DNA of 57,980 nt from Spirulina sp. CCY15215. GTDB taxonomy: Bacteria > Cyanobacteriota > Cyanobacteriia > Cyanobacteriales > Spirulinaceae. Both the position numbers and the translations under genes were made by a program. Below are positions 26,300 through 35,507 of the stretch, piece after piece. Within the stretch, counting starts at the first letter, position 1; each line of letters opens with the position of its first letter. Below the pieces are notes generated by a model, which searched no databases, was not told the origin of the DNA, and worked only from the letters and a program-made list of their open reading frames with translations. The stretch is taken from assembly GCF_016888125.1 (NCBI RefSeq), contig NZ_JACSWA010000361.1, positions 1-57,980 on the forward strand, in the 5' to 3' direction.

Positions 26300-27127
26300 T
26301 TAGGGTCGGTATAACCATAAAGGTTGCCCTTCTGTTACCATTTCAAATTCTAACCAATTCAAGGTCATTGACAACCGCGATCGCTTCGATATTGCGCGTC
26401 CCGATAAAACTCGCATTAATAAAGGCTTCTTTTCCTCGATAGTATTACATTGAGCTTTTTCGGGGTCTAGCTTAACTAATTCGCAAAGCCAGCGACGGGC
26501 ATCTTCTTCTGTTCCCAAACGATCCACCATCCCTAATTCTAGAGCTTGCTGTCCCGTAAAAATACGCCCATCGGCAAAACTTTTCACCGTTTCAACCTCT
26601 AAATTGCGTCCTTCTGCTACTGTTTCAACAAATTGTCCGTAGCTGTTATCGATCAAATCCTGTAGAATCGCCTTCTCTTCTGGGGTTGATTCGCGATCGA
26701 AAGCCAAAATATCTTTGTAGGGTCCCGATTTAAAAGTTTTAAAGGAAACGCCAATTTTATCTAATAAACGTTCGAGATTATTCCCCCGTAGAATTACCCC
26801 AATACTCCCCGTAATTGTGCCTGGATTTGCAACAATACTATCGGCACCGACTCCCACATAAACGCCTCCCGATGCGGAAATATTGCCATAACTGGCGACA
26901 ACTTTAACCCCTTTTGCGCGGATTCGCTTTAAACCATCATAAATTTCTTGGGAGTCTCCAACAGTTCCCCCAGGAGAATCGATGCGTAACAAAATTGCGG
27001 GATACTTTTCCTCTTCAACAATTTTTAACGCTTTGAGAACTCGTTTGCGCGTTTCTGTGGCGATCGCGCCAGTGATTTCAATACGGGCAATTTGTTTGCG
27101 CTTGTTGGGTTTAAACGGCCAGATCAT
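26300..27127 (-). CDS. sppA: Signal peptide peptidase SppA, short form
   Basis: A 275-residue ClpP-fold protease of the S49 family that degrades cleaved signal peptides and, in cyanobacteria, has links to light acclimation. Catalytic dyad candidates are S86 in SASGGVYV and K138 in SGPYKD. The SPGGTV oxyanion-region motif is at about 51-56. Unlike full-length SppA it holds a single S49 domain, and no clear N-terminal membrane helix is present. ATG at 27127. Confidence 0.92.
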   Translation of the reverse strand: MIWPFKPNKRKQIARIEITGAIATETRKRVLKALKIVEEEKYPAILLRIDSPGGTVGDSQEIYDGLKRIRAKGVKVVASYGNISASGGVYVGVGADSIVANPGTITGSIGVILRGNNLERLLDKIGVSFKTFKSGPYKDILAFDRESTPEEKAILQDLIDNSYGQFVETVAEGRNLEVETVKSFADGRIFTGQQALELGMVDRLGTEEDARRWLCELVKLDPEKAQCNTIEEKKPLLMRVLSGRAISKRSRLSMTLNWLEFEMVTEGQPLWLYRP

Positions 27128-27328
27128 AGACTAATTGGAATCTCCTAGGTTTCGCGATTTCCCCGGTTATTGGGGGAAGTGTTGCTGGTTTGATGTCCAG
27201 TAACACTTCACCCAGTATATAACGCTTATCGAGGGCAATTTTCTAAACGCGAGTAAAAGTATGCTCAAAATGCTTCTTCAGTCGTCCCATTCCTGCTACA
27301 TCACCGCAGCTAAAATAAAACGGTTGTC

Positions 27329-27706
27329 TTAGAATTGCGGTTGTGCGATCGCGCTGCAATTGCCTGCAACTATTCGCGGTGAGTGAGGGGTTGCCGCGAT
27401 CGCCTCTGTGGTTAGAATCAGTTTGCCAGTTTCATCTTTGTACCATCCTTGTGCTTCAACGGTTTGAGGTGCATTGACACTCAATTCTGCGATCGCCCCT
27501 TCTTCTCCCGATCCTCGTGTCTCTAAATTCACCCAGTCGGCAATAGGGGGACCCGATCGCATTTTTGCCGAGGCTTCAGTTAAAGGGAAAGATAGCACCA
27601 AAGTTCCTGCTAATTCTTTGGGATTAGGCGATCGCACTTCCTCCCAGCGATCGCGGATAATATGTTCGGTAAATGCTTTCAGTGATTGGGGGCAGGTATT
27701 TTGGGT
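27329..27706 (-). pseudogene. C-terminal remnant of a two-partner-secretion adhesin (FHA-like)
   Basis: About 125 codons are open immediately after, and in frame with, the histidine kinase stop codon, with no credible ATG. The text QNTCPQSLKAFTEHIIRDRW and later WVNLETRG, VEAQGWYKDETGKLILT and ATPHSPRI is the ending typical of huge cyanobacterial filamentous-hemagglutinin/S-layer-like secreted proteins. Everything upstream of this C-terminus, including the secretion domain and repeats, is missing. A GTG inside (27637) could start a 102-residue peptide, but function is not expected. Confidence 0.75.
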
Positions 27707-29013
27707 CTAAAGATGTTTTGGTAATTTGATCGTGAAAGTAGTACCCTGATCGCGTTGAGAGTCGCAGCTTAATTTCCCACCATGTTGTTCAACCACCACA
27801 GAATAACAGATTGATAAGCTCAATCCTATCCCTTGACCGACAGGTTTCGTGGTAAAAAATGGCTCGAAAATGCAATTGCGTATTGCTGCCGTCATACCGA
27901 TACCATTATCCTCGATCGAGATCGCGACTTCCTCCGTTGATAACAATTGGGTTTGAATATATAAGGTAGGAGTGGTGATGAGATTGCGGGCGATCGCTTC
28001 TTCAAGGGCATCAATAGCATTAGCCAGAATATTGAGAAAAACTTGATTAATCTGTCCCGCATTACATTCCACCACCGGGAGGGGTTGATAATCTTTAGTT
28101 ACAATAATTTCAGGGCGTTTAGATTGAGCCTTGAGGCGATTTTGTAAGACTAATAAGGTACTCTCTATCCCTTCAATGAGATTGACAGATTTCACACCCA
28201 CTTCATCGAGACGGGCAAAAAGTCGTAGGGAAAGGACGATATCACGAATTCTGCGAGACCCCGTAGCAATGGAATCAAGGATTTTGGGGAGATCTTCGGC
28301 CACAAATTCCAGATCGATATCTGCGAGAATGTCACTAATTTCTGAGGTTGGATGGGGATAAGTCCGTTGATAAAGTTGGACGAGTTGCAGTAAATCTAAA
28401 GCATCTTCTCGCAAATGTTCCACGTTGCCGTAAATAAAGCTGACGGGATTGTTAATTTCGTGGGCAATTCCTGCGACCAATTGACCCAAACTCGCCATTT
28501 TTTCCGTTTGAATCAGTTGACCTTGGGCGATTTTCAGTTTGTTCAGAGTTTGTTGTAATTGAGCGTTATTTTGGCTTAATTCCTGGGTGCGTTGTTCGAC
28601 TTTGGCTTCGAGATCATGGCTGTATTCTGTGAGTTTTCCATAGGCCGATCGCAATTCGAGGATCGTTTGATTGAAGGCTTTAGCAAGGGTACCGATTTCA
28701 TTTTTGGTGAGGACGGGGGTAGTCGGCAGAGTTTGAAATTCTTGGCGTTGGACTCCTGCACTGACTTGACGGGCGGTTTGGGCAATGGCGAGAATGGGGC
28801 CGACGATTTGACGACCGAGGATCCACATTCCCAGGGCGAGGAAAATGGAACACCCCAACCCGATCGCGGCAATGGCGATCGCGAGGTCTCGGGCTGGGGC
28901 AAAGGCTTCTCGTTGGCTTTGTTCGGCTAATAGTGCCACATCCTGCCGTTCCAAAAAGCGATAAACTCCAATGACGGGAATGCCGCTATAGTTGCGATAA
29001 AGTCCGCTCGGAC
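27707..29013 (-). pseudogene. Sensor histidine kinase, 5'-truncated by deletion
   Basis: The open frame encodes the end of a Cache-like sensor (LYRNYSGIPVIGVYRF), one transmembrane helix, HAMP (about 40-95 from the TTG at 28954), and a coiled coil. The HisKA domain has AGIAHEINNPVSF with the phospho-His. The HATPase domain has N-box QVFLNILANAIDAL, then EDNGIGM and GQGIGLSLSIC. The first membrane helix and most of the sensor are absent. The frame runs out of phase into a solute-binding lipoprotein fragment at about 29013. No good start codon exists; TTG 28954 might give a sensorless kinase. The kinase core itself is intact. Confidence 0.75.
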
Positions 29014-29301
29014 GGAAAATAAAATATCTGGAGGAGTTTTGTCTTCTAAGGCTTTGAGGGTAAGAGGGAGGAGGTCGTCTTCGTGGACAAATTTTAAATT
29101 AACTTTTAAGTTTTCTTGTTGTTGCCATTGCTCGATCGCGGTTTCTAGGGCTTGGTCTTCTTCGGGATAAAATCCTTGACTCCACCAGATGGTTAAATCG
29201 CGATCTTGGCTTTTTGGAGGAGATTCTTGGGTTGAGTTTTCGGTGCAACTATTCAGCAGGAAACCCAACAGCAATAGCGAGAAAAAATAGAAACGGCGCA
29301 T
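29014..29301 (-). pseudogene. 5' fragment of a family 1 extracellular solute-binding lipoprotein
   Basis: A normal ATG and lipoprotein signal (FLLNSC, Cys about residue 19) lead into LTIWWSQGFYPEEDQ and LEDKTPPDILF, the start of a sugar-type solute-binding protein. After about 95 residues homology ends; the frame continues 29 codons out of phase in histidine kinase sequence to 28927. About three quarters of the protein is missing. The best explanation is one deletion that removed the 3' part of this gene and the 5' part of the downstream kinase gene. Confidence 0.78.
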
Positions 29302-29503
29302 AAGAATTGTGTTTTCTAGTATTCTTGCTTTAATATAACTAATTTTGGAGATAGGATAGAGTCGTATCTGCGATCGTTGCGATCGCGAACTTCTCTTCGA
29401 TCTTGTAACAAAAGAAGAATGAAGAATTGGCTAGGCATTTTTAACAGAAAGATGATATATTCATTTTGATAATGACGACACTTATCGGAGGAGAGAGCGA
29501 TTT

Positions 29504-29806
29504 GTGAAATGTGTTGCAAAATGTGTTGTACCGATCTTGTTATTCGTGTTATTTTTTACGATCGCCTCTCCTGCTGATGCGGCATTTTGTCAGCAGAAAG
29601 GCGATCGCCAAATTTGCATTCTCCAGATTAAACGCAGTGCCAAAAATTATTGGGAGTATCGAGTTAAAGTGAGTATTGACGGTAAAGTTAAACCTATTGA
29701 GATTTATAATTGCCGCGATCGCCTTCGTATTGACAAACACGGTCAGGTTATTGCCTTTTCATCAGAAGGAGCAGGAGAATATGTCTGTAGCTTTTTTAAA
29801 TCATGA
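29504..29806 (+). CDS. Small secreted protein of unknown function
   Basis: A 100-residue protein with a classical signal peptide (about 1-26, cleavage after ADA). The mature part has four Cys residues (in FCQQKG, QICILQ, YNCRDR and YVCSFF), which may form two disulfides in the periplasm. GTG start at 29504, supported by a strong Shine-Dalgarno GGAGGAGAG at 29487-29495, 8 nt upstream. No family recognised. Confidence 0.7.
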   Translation: MKCVAKCVVPILLFVLFFTIASPADAAFCQQKGDRQICILQIKRSAKNYWEYRVKVSIDGKVKPIEIYNCRDRLRIDKHGQVIAFSSEGAGEYVCSFFKS

Positions 29807-30071
29807 AGAAACTACAGCCCATCTGATACAATACTTCTGTTCTATTATAAAAGCTCATCCCGTGACGCAATTTATTAAGGTCGAGTACAAGAACAAGCTG
29901 TCCGAGAACTCGAAAATTTACCTCGCGAGAACCGTCTGCGAGGAAATGTTATAAAATTAGTAAGAGAATTGGTCATTTCGTTCGTTCGTAATTGTTCCTT
30001 TCAAGGCGATCGCATTTCCTTTGCTGTTTTCGATCGCCATCAAAATCAAAATAAACCAAAGTTATACAAAC

Positions 30072-30668
30072 ATGATTGCTCTTTCTGACTCATCTTTAAT
30101 GTCTCCCCAAGAATATCTGGACTGGGAAGAACAACAACCGCTTAAATACGAATATATGAACGGCGAAGTCTTTGCGATGGCCGGAGGAACATTAGCTCAT
30201 AATGAAATTGCAATTAACCTTACGTCCGCTTTAAAAAGTCATCTGCGAGGAAGACCCTGTAAACCCTATATGGCAGATGCTAAATTGGGGATATTGCAGC
30301 AAGGTCCTTTTTATTATCCTGATGTGATGGTGACTTGCGATCGCCGTGACAGACAAGAACAAAAAATTGTTTATCATCCTTGTTTTATTGCAGAAGTGCT
30401 ATCTCCGAGTACGGAAGGAAAAGACCGAGGGATTAAATTTCGCAATTATCGCCGTATTGATACTTTTAGAGAATACGCACTCATCAGTGCAGATACGATG
30501 CTGGTAGAAATTTATCGGTTGAATGAACAAGGAAAATGGGAACTCACGACCTATTCTCCACCGGAAAATGATACTTCTCCAGAAGAGATAGATATTCATT
30601 TAACCAGTGTCGATCTACATTTTCCCCTGTCTTTATTATACGAAGATGTGGTTTTAGTTGATAGTTGA
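30072..30668 (+). CDS. Uma2 family (DUF820) putative restriction-fold endonuclease
   Basis: A 198-residue Uma2 protein, typical for cyanobacteria, which often carry dozens. Seen: MSPQEYLDWEEQQPLKYEYMNGE at the start (given as MSPQEYLDWEE), a PD-(D/E)xK-like core with YPDVMVTCD (about 83-91) and FIAEVLSPSTEGKDRG (about 108-123). The ATG at 30072 is chosen over an upstream extension of 17 codons. Function uncertain; the fold is that of nucleases, sometimes linked to mobile elements. Confidence 0.9.
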   Translation: MIALSDSSLMSPQEYLDWEEQQPLKYEYMNGEVFAMAGGTLAHNEIAINLTSALKSHLRGRPCKPYMADAKLGILQQGPFYYPDVMVTCDRRDRQEQKIVYHPCFIAEVLSPSTEGKDRGIKFRNYRRIDTFREYALISADTMLVEIYRLNEQGKWELTTYSPPENDTSPEEIDIHLTSVDLHFPLSLLYEDVVLVDS

Positions 30669-30726
30669 TAGTTGCTAGTTGCTAGTTGCTAGTTGCTAGT
30701 TGCTGGTTGCTGGTTGATAGTTGATA
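30664..30726. repeat. Nine tandem 7-bp units (GTTGATA/GTTGCTA/GTTGCTG)
   Basis: Nine head-to-tail heptamers start inside the last codons of the Uma2 gene. GTTGATA is the reverse complement of TATCAAC, so this array belongs to the same family as 1286-1320 and 37144-37164. Confidence 0.9.
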
Positions 30727-30739
30727 ATTAACAATTAAC

Positions 30740-30784
30740 ATGGAGGGCAATATTCATAAATCATCCCGCGATCGCACCGTCGAT
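30740..30784 (+). pseudogene. 45-bp stray copy of agrE codons 25-39
   Basis: This segment matches 31443-31487 inside agrE with one mismatch in 45 bases. It starts exactly at the ATG of the in-gene MEGNIHKSSRDRAVD stretch and sits about 630 bp upstream of the agrE start, in the same orientation. It borders the heptamer array, which may have served as the site of the copying event. Confidence 0.9.
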
Positions 30785-30843
30785 ATCTGTTCTATATCTG
30801 TTCTGCGGTTTTGATGCCCCCAATATTTTTCTAGAGATCGCCT

Positions 30844-31029
30844 TTAATCTCTGAGAGAGATTTCCCCTTTCCAAATTTTGTCCTGTAATTCTCGCCACAG
30901 TCCGCACTCCTCGGGTGTCACCGTCCCACCCACATACATGACGCGCTTGATATAGTTAGACTCTGCATGAGATAAGTGTCCATCGACTAGAGCGCGTTCG
31001 ATCGCGTTTTTAACTGTAGTAGTTTCCAT
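30844..31029 (-). CDS. Conserved small cyanobacterial protein (61 aa)
   Basis: A 61-residue acidic helical protein beginning METTTVKNAIERALVDGHLS and ending in WKGEISLRD. The composition and clean frame suggest a real gene, and the YIKRVMYVGGTVTPEECG-like centre looks like a helical-hairpin motif. The ATG at 31029 is chosen; 13 more in-frame codons upstream are not needed. Function unknown. Confidence 0.6.
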   Translation of the reverse strand: METTTVKNAIERALVDGHLSHAESNYIKRVMYVGGTVTPEECGLWRELQDKIWKGEISLRD

Positions 31030-31370
31030 AACACGACTACCTCGCAAATTGTACCGCCATTCTAGCAAATTTTCGCTCTAAAAATACTCTATCCTTTTTC
31101 TTGTGACTATTCGTAACCTGGAGGAGACGAAAAACGCAAATTGCGTGAAGATTCATCCTGTTGCGATCGCAATTTCTGCAACCGGAAAAACGTGATACGA
31201 TGGAAAATTGCGTCTAATTGAGACAACAACCCGATATGGGAGCGAAATGCTTACCTTGATAACGCTTGTTACCCCCTGCAAGTATTTCTCAGACTCATGG
31301 GGCTGTTTGTCTTTCGCGTGTCCATCGAACAGGAGAGAAAAGGGCAATCTACCCCCTTTTGACATAAAAT
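31030..31370. other. Divergent intergenic region upstream of agrE
   Basis: A 341-bp region with no gene. It should hold the agrE promoter. No perfect NtcA box (GTA-N8-TAC) was found on reading, although arginine catabolism is nitrogen-related in this phylum. GGAG-like Shine-Dalgarno sequence is weak before the agrE ATG. Confidence 0.4.
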
Positions 31371-33485
31371 ATGACAGATTCTATTCGCTTTCTCATGTGC
31401 GCCCCCGATCATTATGACGTAGATTACGTCATCAATCCTTGGATGGAGGGCAATATTCATAAATCATCCCGCGATCGCGCCGTCGATCAGTGGCAAAATT
31501 TATATCACATTATTAAAGATCGGGCGATCGTCGATCTCATTCCAGCCGAAAAAGGCTGGCCGGATCTCGTTTTCACCGCGAATGCTGGTTTACTTCTAGG
31601 TCAAAATGTAGTCCTCAGTCGCTTCTTGCACCCCGAACGTCAAGGGGAAGAACCTTATTTTAAAAAATGGTTTGAAGAGAATGGTTATACCGTCTACGAA
31701 CTCCCCAAGGATTTGCCCTTTGAAGGGGCAGGAGATGCCCTTTTAGACCGAGAAGGACGCTGGTTATGGGCGGGATATGGTTTTCGCACAGAACTCGATT
31801 CTCATCCTTATTTGGCCAAATGGCTAGATGTAGAAGTGATATCTCTGCGTTTAGTAGATCCCCGTTTCTATCATCTCGATACTTGTTTTTGTCCTCTCAG
31901 TGGCGGTTATTTGCTCTATTATCCCCCTGCTTTTGACTCTTATTCTAATCACTTAATTGAGCGACGAGTAGCAGAGGAAAAACGCATTGTTTTGAACGAA
32001 CCCGACGCGATTAATTTTGGCTGTAATTCCGTCAATATTAACAATACCGTCATTATGAATAAGGCCAGTGAGTCTTTAAAACAGCGCCTGACGGAATTGG
32101 GTTATGAAGTAATAGAAACCCCTCTGACTGAATTTCTCAAAGCTGGAGGGGCTGCAAAGTGCCTGACTTTGCGAACGATAGAACCGGTGCGCGAAGAACT
32201 TCATGCTGTCACTTATCTCGAAAGTCGCACCCTACAAATGCGAGGACATCTCCTCGATGCGGGGATTATGAACCGCGCTTTAGATATTATTGTCGATCGC
32301 GGCGGCAGTTTTAAAGTTCTCAATTTTAACTTAGGGGCAGAACGGCAAAGTACATCTTTAGCAGAAGTCCGGGTTTCCGCCCCCAACCGTGAGGTTATGG
32401 AGGATATCATCGCCGATCTGATCGATATTGGGGCGATGGATGTACCGGAAGACGAACGAGATGCCCTCTTAGAACCGGTGCCTATGGGGGGAGTTGCGCC
32501 GGATGATTTCTACGTCACTACGATTTATCCCACGGAAGTTCGCATTAAAGGGGCATGGGTGCGATTACAAAATCAACGCATGGATGGGGCGATCGCGGTG
32601 CGGGAGACTGCTGAGGGGGTCGTGGCACGGTGTAAGCTCTTGCGGGACCTTGAAGTAGGGGAAAATGTTGTGGTTGGAGTACAAGGCATTCGTACTGTTC
32701 GCAAAGTCGAGGATCGCGATCGCGCTTCTGCGGGAGAAGAATTTAGCTTCATGGGATCGGGGGTTTCCAGCGAACGTCGGGTTGAGTTGGTGGTGGAGAA
32801 AATTGCTTGGGAATTGCGACAAATTCGCGATCGCGGCGGTAAGGTTGCAGTTACGGCGGGTCCTGTGGTCATTCATACTGGGGGAAGCAAGCATCTTGCC
32901 CGTCTCATTCGCGATGGATACGTGCAGGCTTTATTAGGAGGAAATGCGATCGCCGTCCACGATATCGAACAATCTCTCATGGGAACCTCCCTCGGGGTGG
33001 ATATGCAGCAAGGGGTTGCAGTACGCGGCGGTCATCGTCATCACTTAAAAACCATCAATATTGTGCGCCGTTATGGTAGCATTGCTAAGACGGTGGAAGA
33101 GGGGATTATTACCAAAGGAGTGATGTATGAATGCGTTAAAAATAACGTTCCCTTTAGTTTAGCTGGATCGATTCGCGATGATGGTCCCTTACCGGATACG
33201 CAAATGGATTTAATTAAGGCACAAGAGGACTATGGGCGGATGTTGGAAGGGGTGGAAATGATTCTCATGCTTTCCACCATGTTACACTCGATCGGGGTCG
33301 GAAATATGACTCCTGCTGGGGTTAAAATGGTCTGCGTTGATATTAATCCTGCCGTTGTCACCAAGTTAAGCGATCGCGGTTCTGTAGAATCCGTTGGTGT
33401 AGTAACAGATGTAGGTTTATTCCTCAGTTTGTTGGTGCAACAATTGGAACAATTAACCAACCCTTATATGACGATAGCTAATTAG
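31371..33485 (+). CDS. agrE: Arginine dihydrolase / ornithine-to-proline enzyme AgrE (ArgZ)
   Basis: A 704-residue enzyme matching cyanobacterial AgrE/ArgZ in length. The N-terminal domain (about 1-275) is a guanidine-group-modifying fold that converts arginine to ornithine, CO2 and two ammonia. Seen: FTANAGLL (about 68-75), HLDTCFCPL (about 168-176) and catalytic Cys264 in GGAAKCLTLR. The middle (about 280-390) is the LOR/SDH-like conserved region. The C-terminal part is the NAD-binding ornithine cyclodeaminase-like domain, which in Anabaena AgrE makes proline. It would feed nitrogen from arginine or cyanophycin. A short piece of this gene is duplicated upstream (30740-30784). Confidence 0.95.
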   Translation: MTDSIRFLMCAPDHYDVDYVINPWMEGNIHKSSRDRAVDQWQNLYHIIKDRAIVDLIPAEKGWPDLVFTANAGLLLGQNVVLSRFLHPERQGEEPYFKKWFEENGYTVYELPKDLPFEGAGDALLDREGRWLWAGYGFRTELDSHPYLAKWLDVEVISLRLVDPRFYHLDTCFCPLSGGYLLYYPPAFDSYSNHLIERRVAEEKRIVLNEPDAINFGCNSVNINNTVIMNKASESLKQRLTELGYEVIETPLTEFLKAGGAAKCLTLRTIEPVREELHAVTYLESRTLQMRGHLLDAGIMNRALDIIVDRGGSFKVLNFNLGAERQSTSLAEVRVSAPNREVMEDIIADLIDIGAMDVPEDERDALLEPVPMGGVAPDDFYVTTIYPTEVRIKGAWVRLQNQRMDGAIAVRETAEGVVARCKLLRDLEVGENVVVGVQGIRTVRKVEDRDRASAGEEFSFMGSGVSSERRVELVVEKIAWELRQIRDRGGKVAVTAGPVVIHTGGSKHLARLIRDGYVQALLGGNAIAVHDIEQSLMGTSLGVDMQQGVAVRGGHRHHLKTINIVRRYGSIAKTVEEGIITKGVMYECVKNNVPFSLAGSIRDDGPLPDTQMDLIKAQEDYGRMLEGVEMILMLSTMLHSIGVGNMTPAGVKMVCVDINPAVVTKLSDRGSVESVGVVTDVGLFLSLLVQQLEQLTNPYMTIAN

Positions 33486-33589
33486 TCAGTTATCAGTTAG
33501 AGAAGAGAAGATGAGAGGTGAAATTTATTTTCCATCCCTCATCTTTCAGTTTGTTTAACGGTAGATTCAAATCCCCCTAACCTCAGTTT

Positions 33590-35086
33590 ATGTTATTGAC
33601 CGATGATTTACTCTTAGACTACAAACGCTGTCAGCGACGCACATTTTTAAATATTTATGGCGATCGCGCTCATCAAGAACCCCCCCGAGATTTTCTCCTC
33701 AAATTGCGGGAAGAAAATCAACAACAAATTCAGGAAATTTTGGCGGAAAAGGCTTATGTACAACCCCAATTTGAAAAGCGAAATTGGCAAGACGGGGGAC
33801 AACAAACTCGGATTTTAATGGCAGAAGGAGTCGAATTGATTTATCGCGGTATCTTGTTTATAGAAGGCGATCGCAAGGAAATACAGGATGTAGAAGAGAT
33901 GAATAAACGCTCTTTACATCCATCTTCTTTTGACTATTTAGGAAAGCCAACCTTTTTAATCAAGCATCCTGGTCACTCCATCTGGGGGAATTGGTTCTAT
34001 ATTCCGGTCAATGTAAAGTTAGGTAAACGTGCCAAACCTGAATATAAAACGATCGCCGCATTTCATGGCTATCTTCTCACTCGAATACAAGGAATATTAC
34101 CTCCCCATGCAAAATTGCTTTTACGAGGCAAAAATCCTTATTACGTCGATCTGGAAATTGGTATTCCTTCTATGCTGAAAGTGCTGCAAAACTGCACGCA
34201 AATGCTTCTCGATCGCGACGAACCCGAGGTGTTTATTTCCCGTCAGCGTTGTAGTTTGTGCCATTGGAGTAATTATTGTCACGCGATCGCCCGCGACCAA
34301 AATCACCTCTCTCTTGTCCCTGGTGTCACCCCCAGCCGCTACGAAGCCCTACAAAGCCTCAATGTTAATACTTTAGAAGCCCTTGCTACCCTCAATTTAC
34401 CGATCGATGCCAAACTAATTGAGCCAGAGATAGTCGATCAACTACAACAGCAAGCGCGATCGCTACTGGAAAATCGCCCTTTTCTCCGTCCGATCGGCGA
34501 TCGCCAATCTTACAATACTTTCCCTACTGCCCCTGTTGAACTCTATTTTGACCTCGAGGCTCAACCCGATCGCAATGTTGACTATTTATTTGGCGTACTT
34601 TGTGTTAATCATCAAAACAAAACTGAGAAATTTTATGGGTTTTTAGCAGAACAACCGGAAGAAGAAGGATTTGTTTGGCAGCAATTTCTGTCCCTAGTCG
34701 CGCGTTATCCCCATGCACCGATTTTCCATTTTTCAGAATACGAAGTAGAAACCGTCAAACGTTTAACAAAACTCTACAAAAATACGCCTTTTCCCCTCAA
34801 AGATATCCTCTCTCGCTTCGTCGATATTCATCATTGGGTGACTACAACAGCAACACTACCCGTTGAAAGCTATTCTCTCAAATCTTTGGCGAATTGGTTG
34901 GGATTTACTTGGCGAGATAGCGACGTTGCCGGCGATCGCGTCGTTTGTTTATATGATAATTGGTTAAAATGCGGCGATCGTTCTGCCTTAGAGACGATTC
35001 TCCGCTACAATGAAGACGATTGCCGCGCAACCTATCACCTCAAAACATGGTTCGAGCAGTTTTGGTGCAATTCTTCCTCTTCATAA
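33590..35086 (+). CDS. TM0106-type RecB-like nuclease with RNase H-like C-terminus
   Basis: A 498-residue protein of the TIGR03491 type. The N-terminal two thirds is a RecB/Cas4-like nuclease region starting LLLDYKRCQRRTFLN, with the Cys cluster CSLCHWSNYC (about 220-229), which may hold an Fe-S cluster. A helix-hairpin-helix-like stretch follows (VTPSRYEALQSL, about 243-254). The C-terminal third is a DEDD/RNase H-like exonuclease: YFDLEAQPD (about 320-328) and YNEDDCRATYHL (about 476-487). Likely a DNA-repair or nucleic-acid-processing enzyme; exact role unknown. It lies 104 bp after agrE. Confidence 0.9.
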   Translation: MLLTDDLLLDYKRCQRRTFLNIYGDRAHQEPPRDFLLKLREENQQQIQEILAEKAYVQPQFEKRNWQDGGQQTRILMAEGVELIYRGILFIEGDRKEIQDVEEMNKRSLHPSSFDYLGKPTFLIKHPGHSIWGNWFYIPVNVKLGKRAKPEYKTIAAFHGYLLTRIQGILPPHAKLLLRGKNPYYVDLEIGIPSMLKVLQNCTQMLLDRDEPEVFISRQRCSLCHWSNYCHAIARDQNHLSLVPGVTPSRYEALQSLNVNTLEALATLNLPIDAKLIEPEIVDQLQQQARSLLENRPFLRPIGDRQSYNTFPTAPVELYFDLEAQPDRNVDYLFGVLCVNHQNKTEKFYGFLAEQPEEEGFVWQQFLSLVARYPHAPIFHFSEYEVETVKRLTKLYKNTPFPLKDILSRFVDIHHWVTTTATLPVESYSLKSLANWLGFTWRDSDVAGDRVVCLYDNWLKCGDRSALETILRYNEDDCRATYHLKTWFEQFWCNSSSS

Positions 35087-35141
35087 AAGTTTGCTATCTA
35101 ACTGCTCTCTTCTCCGGCCAAAATAAAATTCTCCAAAATGA

Positions 35142-35171
35142 TTGACAAAAGAGATACTATGTGGATATAAT
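35142..35171 (+). promoter_or_regulatory. Sigma-70 promoter for tRNA-Asp
   Basis: Perfect -35 TTGACA at 35142-35147 and perfect -10 TATAAT at 35166-35171 with an 18-bp spacer. The tRNA starts 46 bp downstream. This is the cleanest promoter seen in the window. Confidence 0.8.
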
Positions 35172-35216
35172 GAATCTTGTCTCAAAAAATAAGAAGCAGA
35201 AAATAAGAGACAAAAT

Positions 35217-35290
35217 GGGACTGTAGTTCAATTGGTTAGAGCACCGCCCTGTCACGGCGGAAGTTGCGGGTTCGAGCCCCGTCAGTCCCG
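35217..35290 (+). tRNA. tRNA-Asp (GTC)
   Basis: A 74-nt cloverleaf. The acceptor stem GGGACTG (35217-35223) pairs with CAGTCCC (35283-35289), and the discriminator is G. The D arm holds AGTTCAATTGGTTAGAGC, the anticodon loop CTGTCAC gives GTC (Asp), and the T arm has GGTTCGAGCC. No CCA is encoded. Read by a consensus promoter just upstream. Confidence 0.97.
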
Positions 35291-35470
35291 TTCCAAAACA
35301 AAGTATTAATATATACAAAATCAATTTTGTTTTAGATTTATTTGGGTAGATTTATCATATTGCAGGAAACCCGCACTCTACCATAATCTAAGATTTGGCA
35401 TAATACGGGCTTCCCGCTACAAATAAGTCAACACGAAGAACGAAATTCTCTTCTAGAATTTTGGAATGTA

Positions 35471-35495
35471 AGGTTTTAGTATGATTTCAAAACCT
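35471..35495 (-). terminator. Weak hairpin downstream of ferredoxin gene
   Basis: AGGTTTT (35471-35477) pairs with AAAACCT (35489-35495), 13 bp past the petF stop codon. AT-rich stem without a clear T run, so it may be an mRNA 3' end or chance pairing. Confidence 0.3.
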
Positions 35496-35507
35496 ATTCT
35501 TCTCAAT

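Noticed and set aside
29780-29954. 57-codon frame starting inside the small secreted protein gene end
   Set aside because: It overlaps the previous gene and shows no family or strong Shine-Dalgarno.
29879-29990. Possible decayed coding segment (QEQAVRELENLPRENRLRGN)
   Set aside because: The text looks protein-like but has no start, no recognised family and overlaps another short frame; too little to call.
31371-33485. Arginine deiminase
   Set aside because: Length, the LOR/SDH region and the NAD-binding C-terminal domain fit AgrE/ArgZ, not a plain deiminase.
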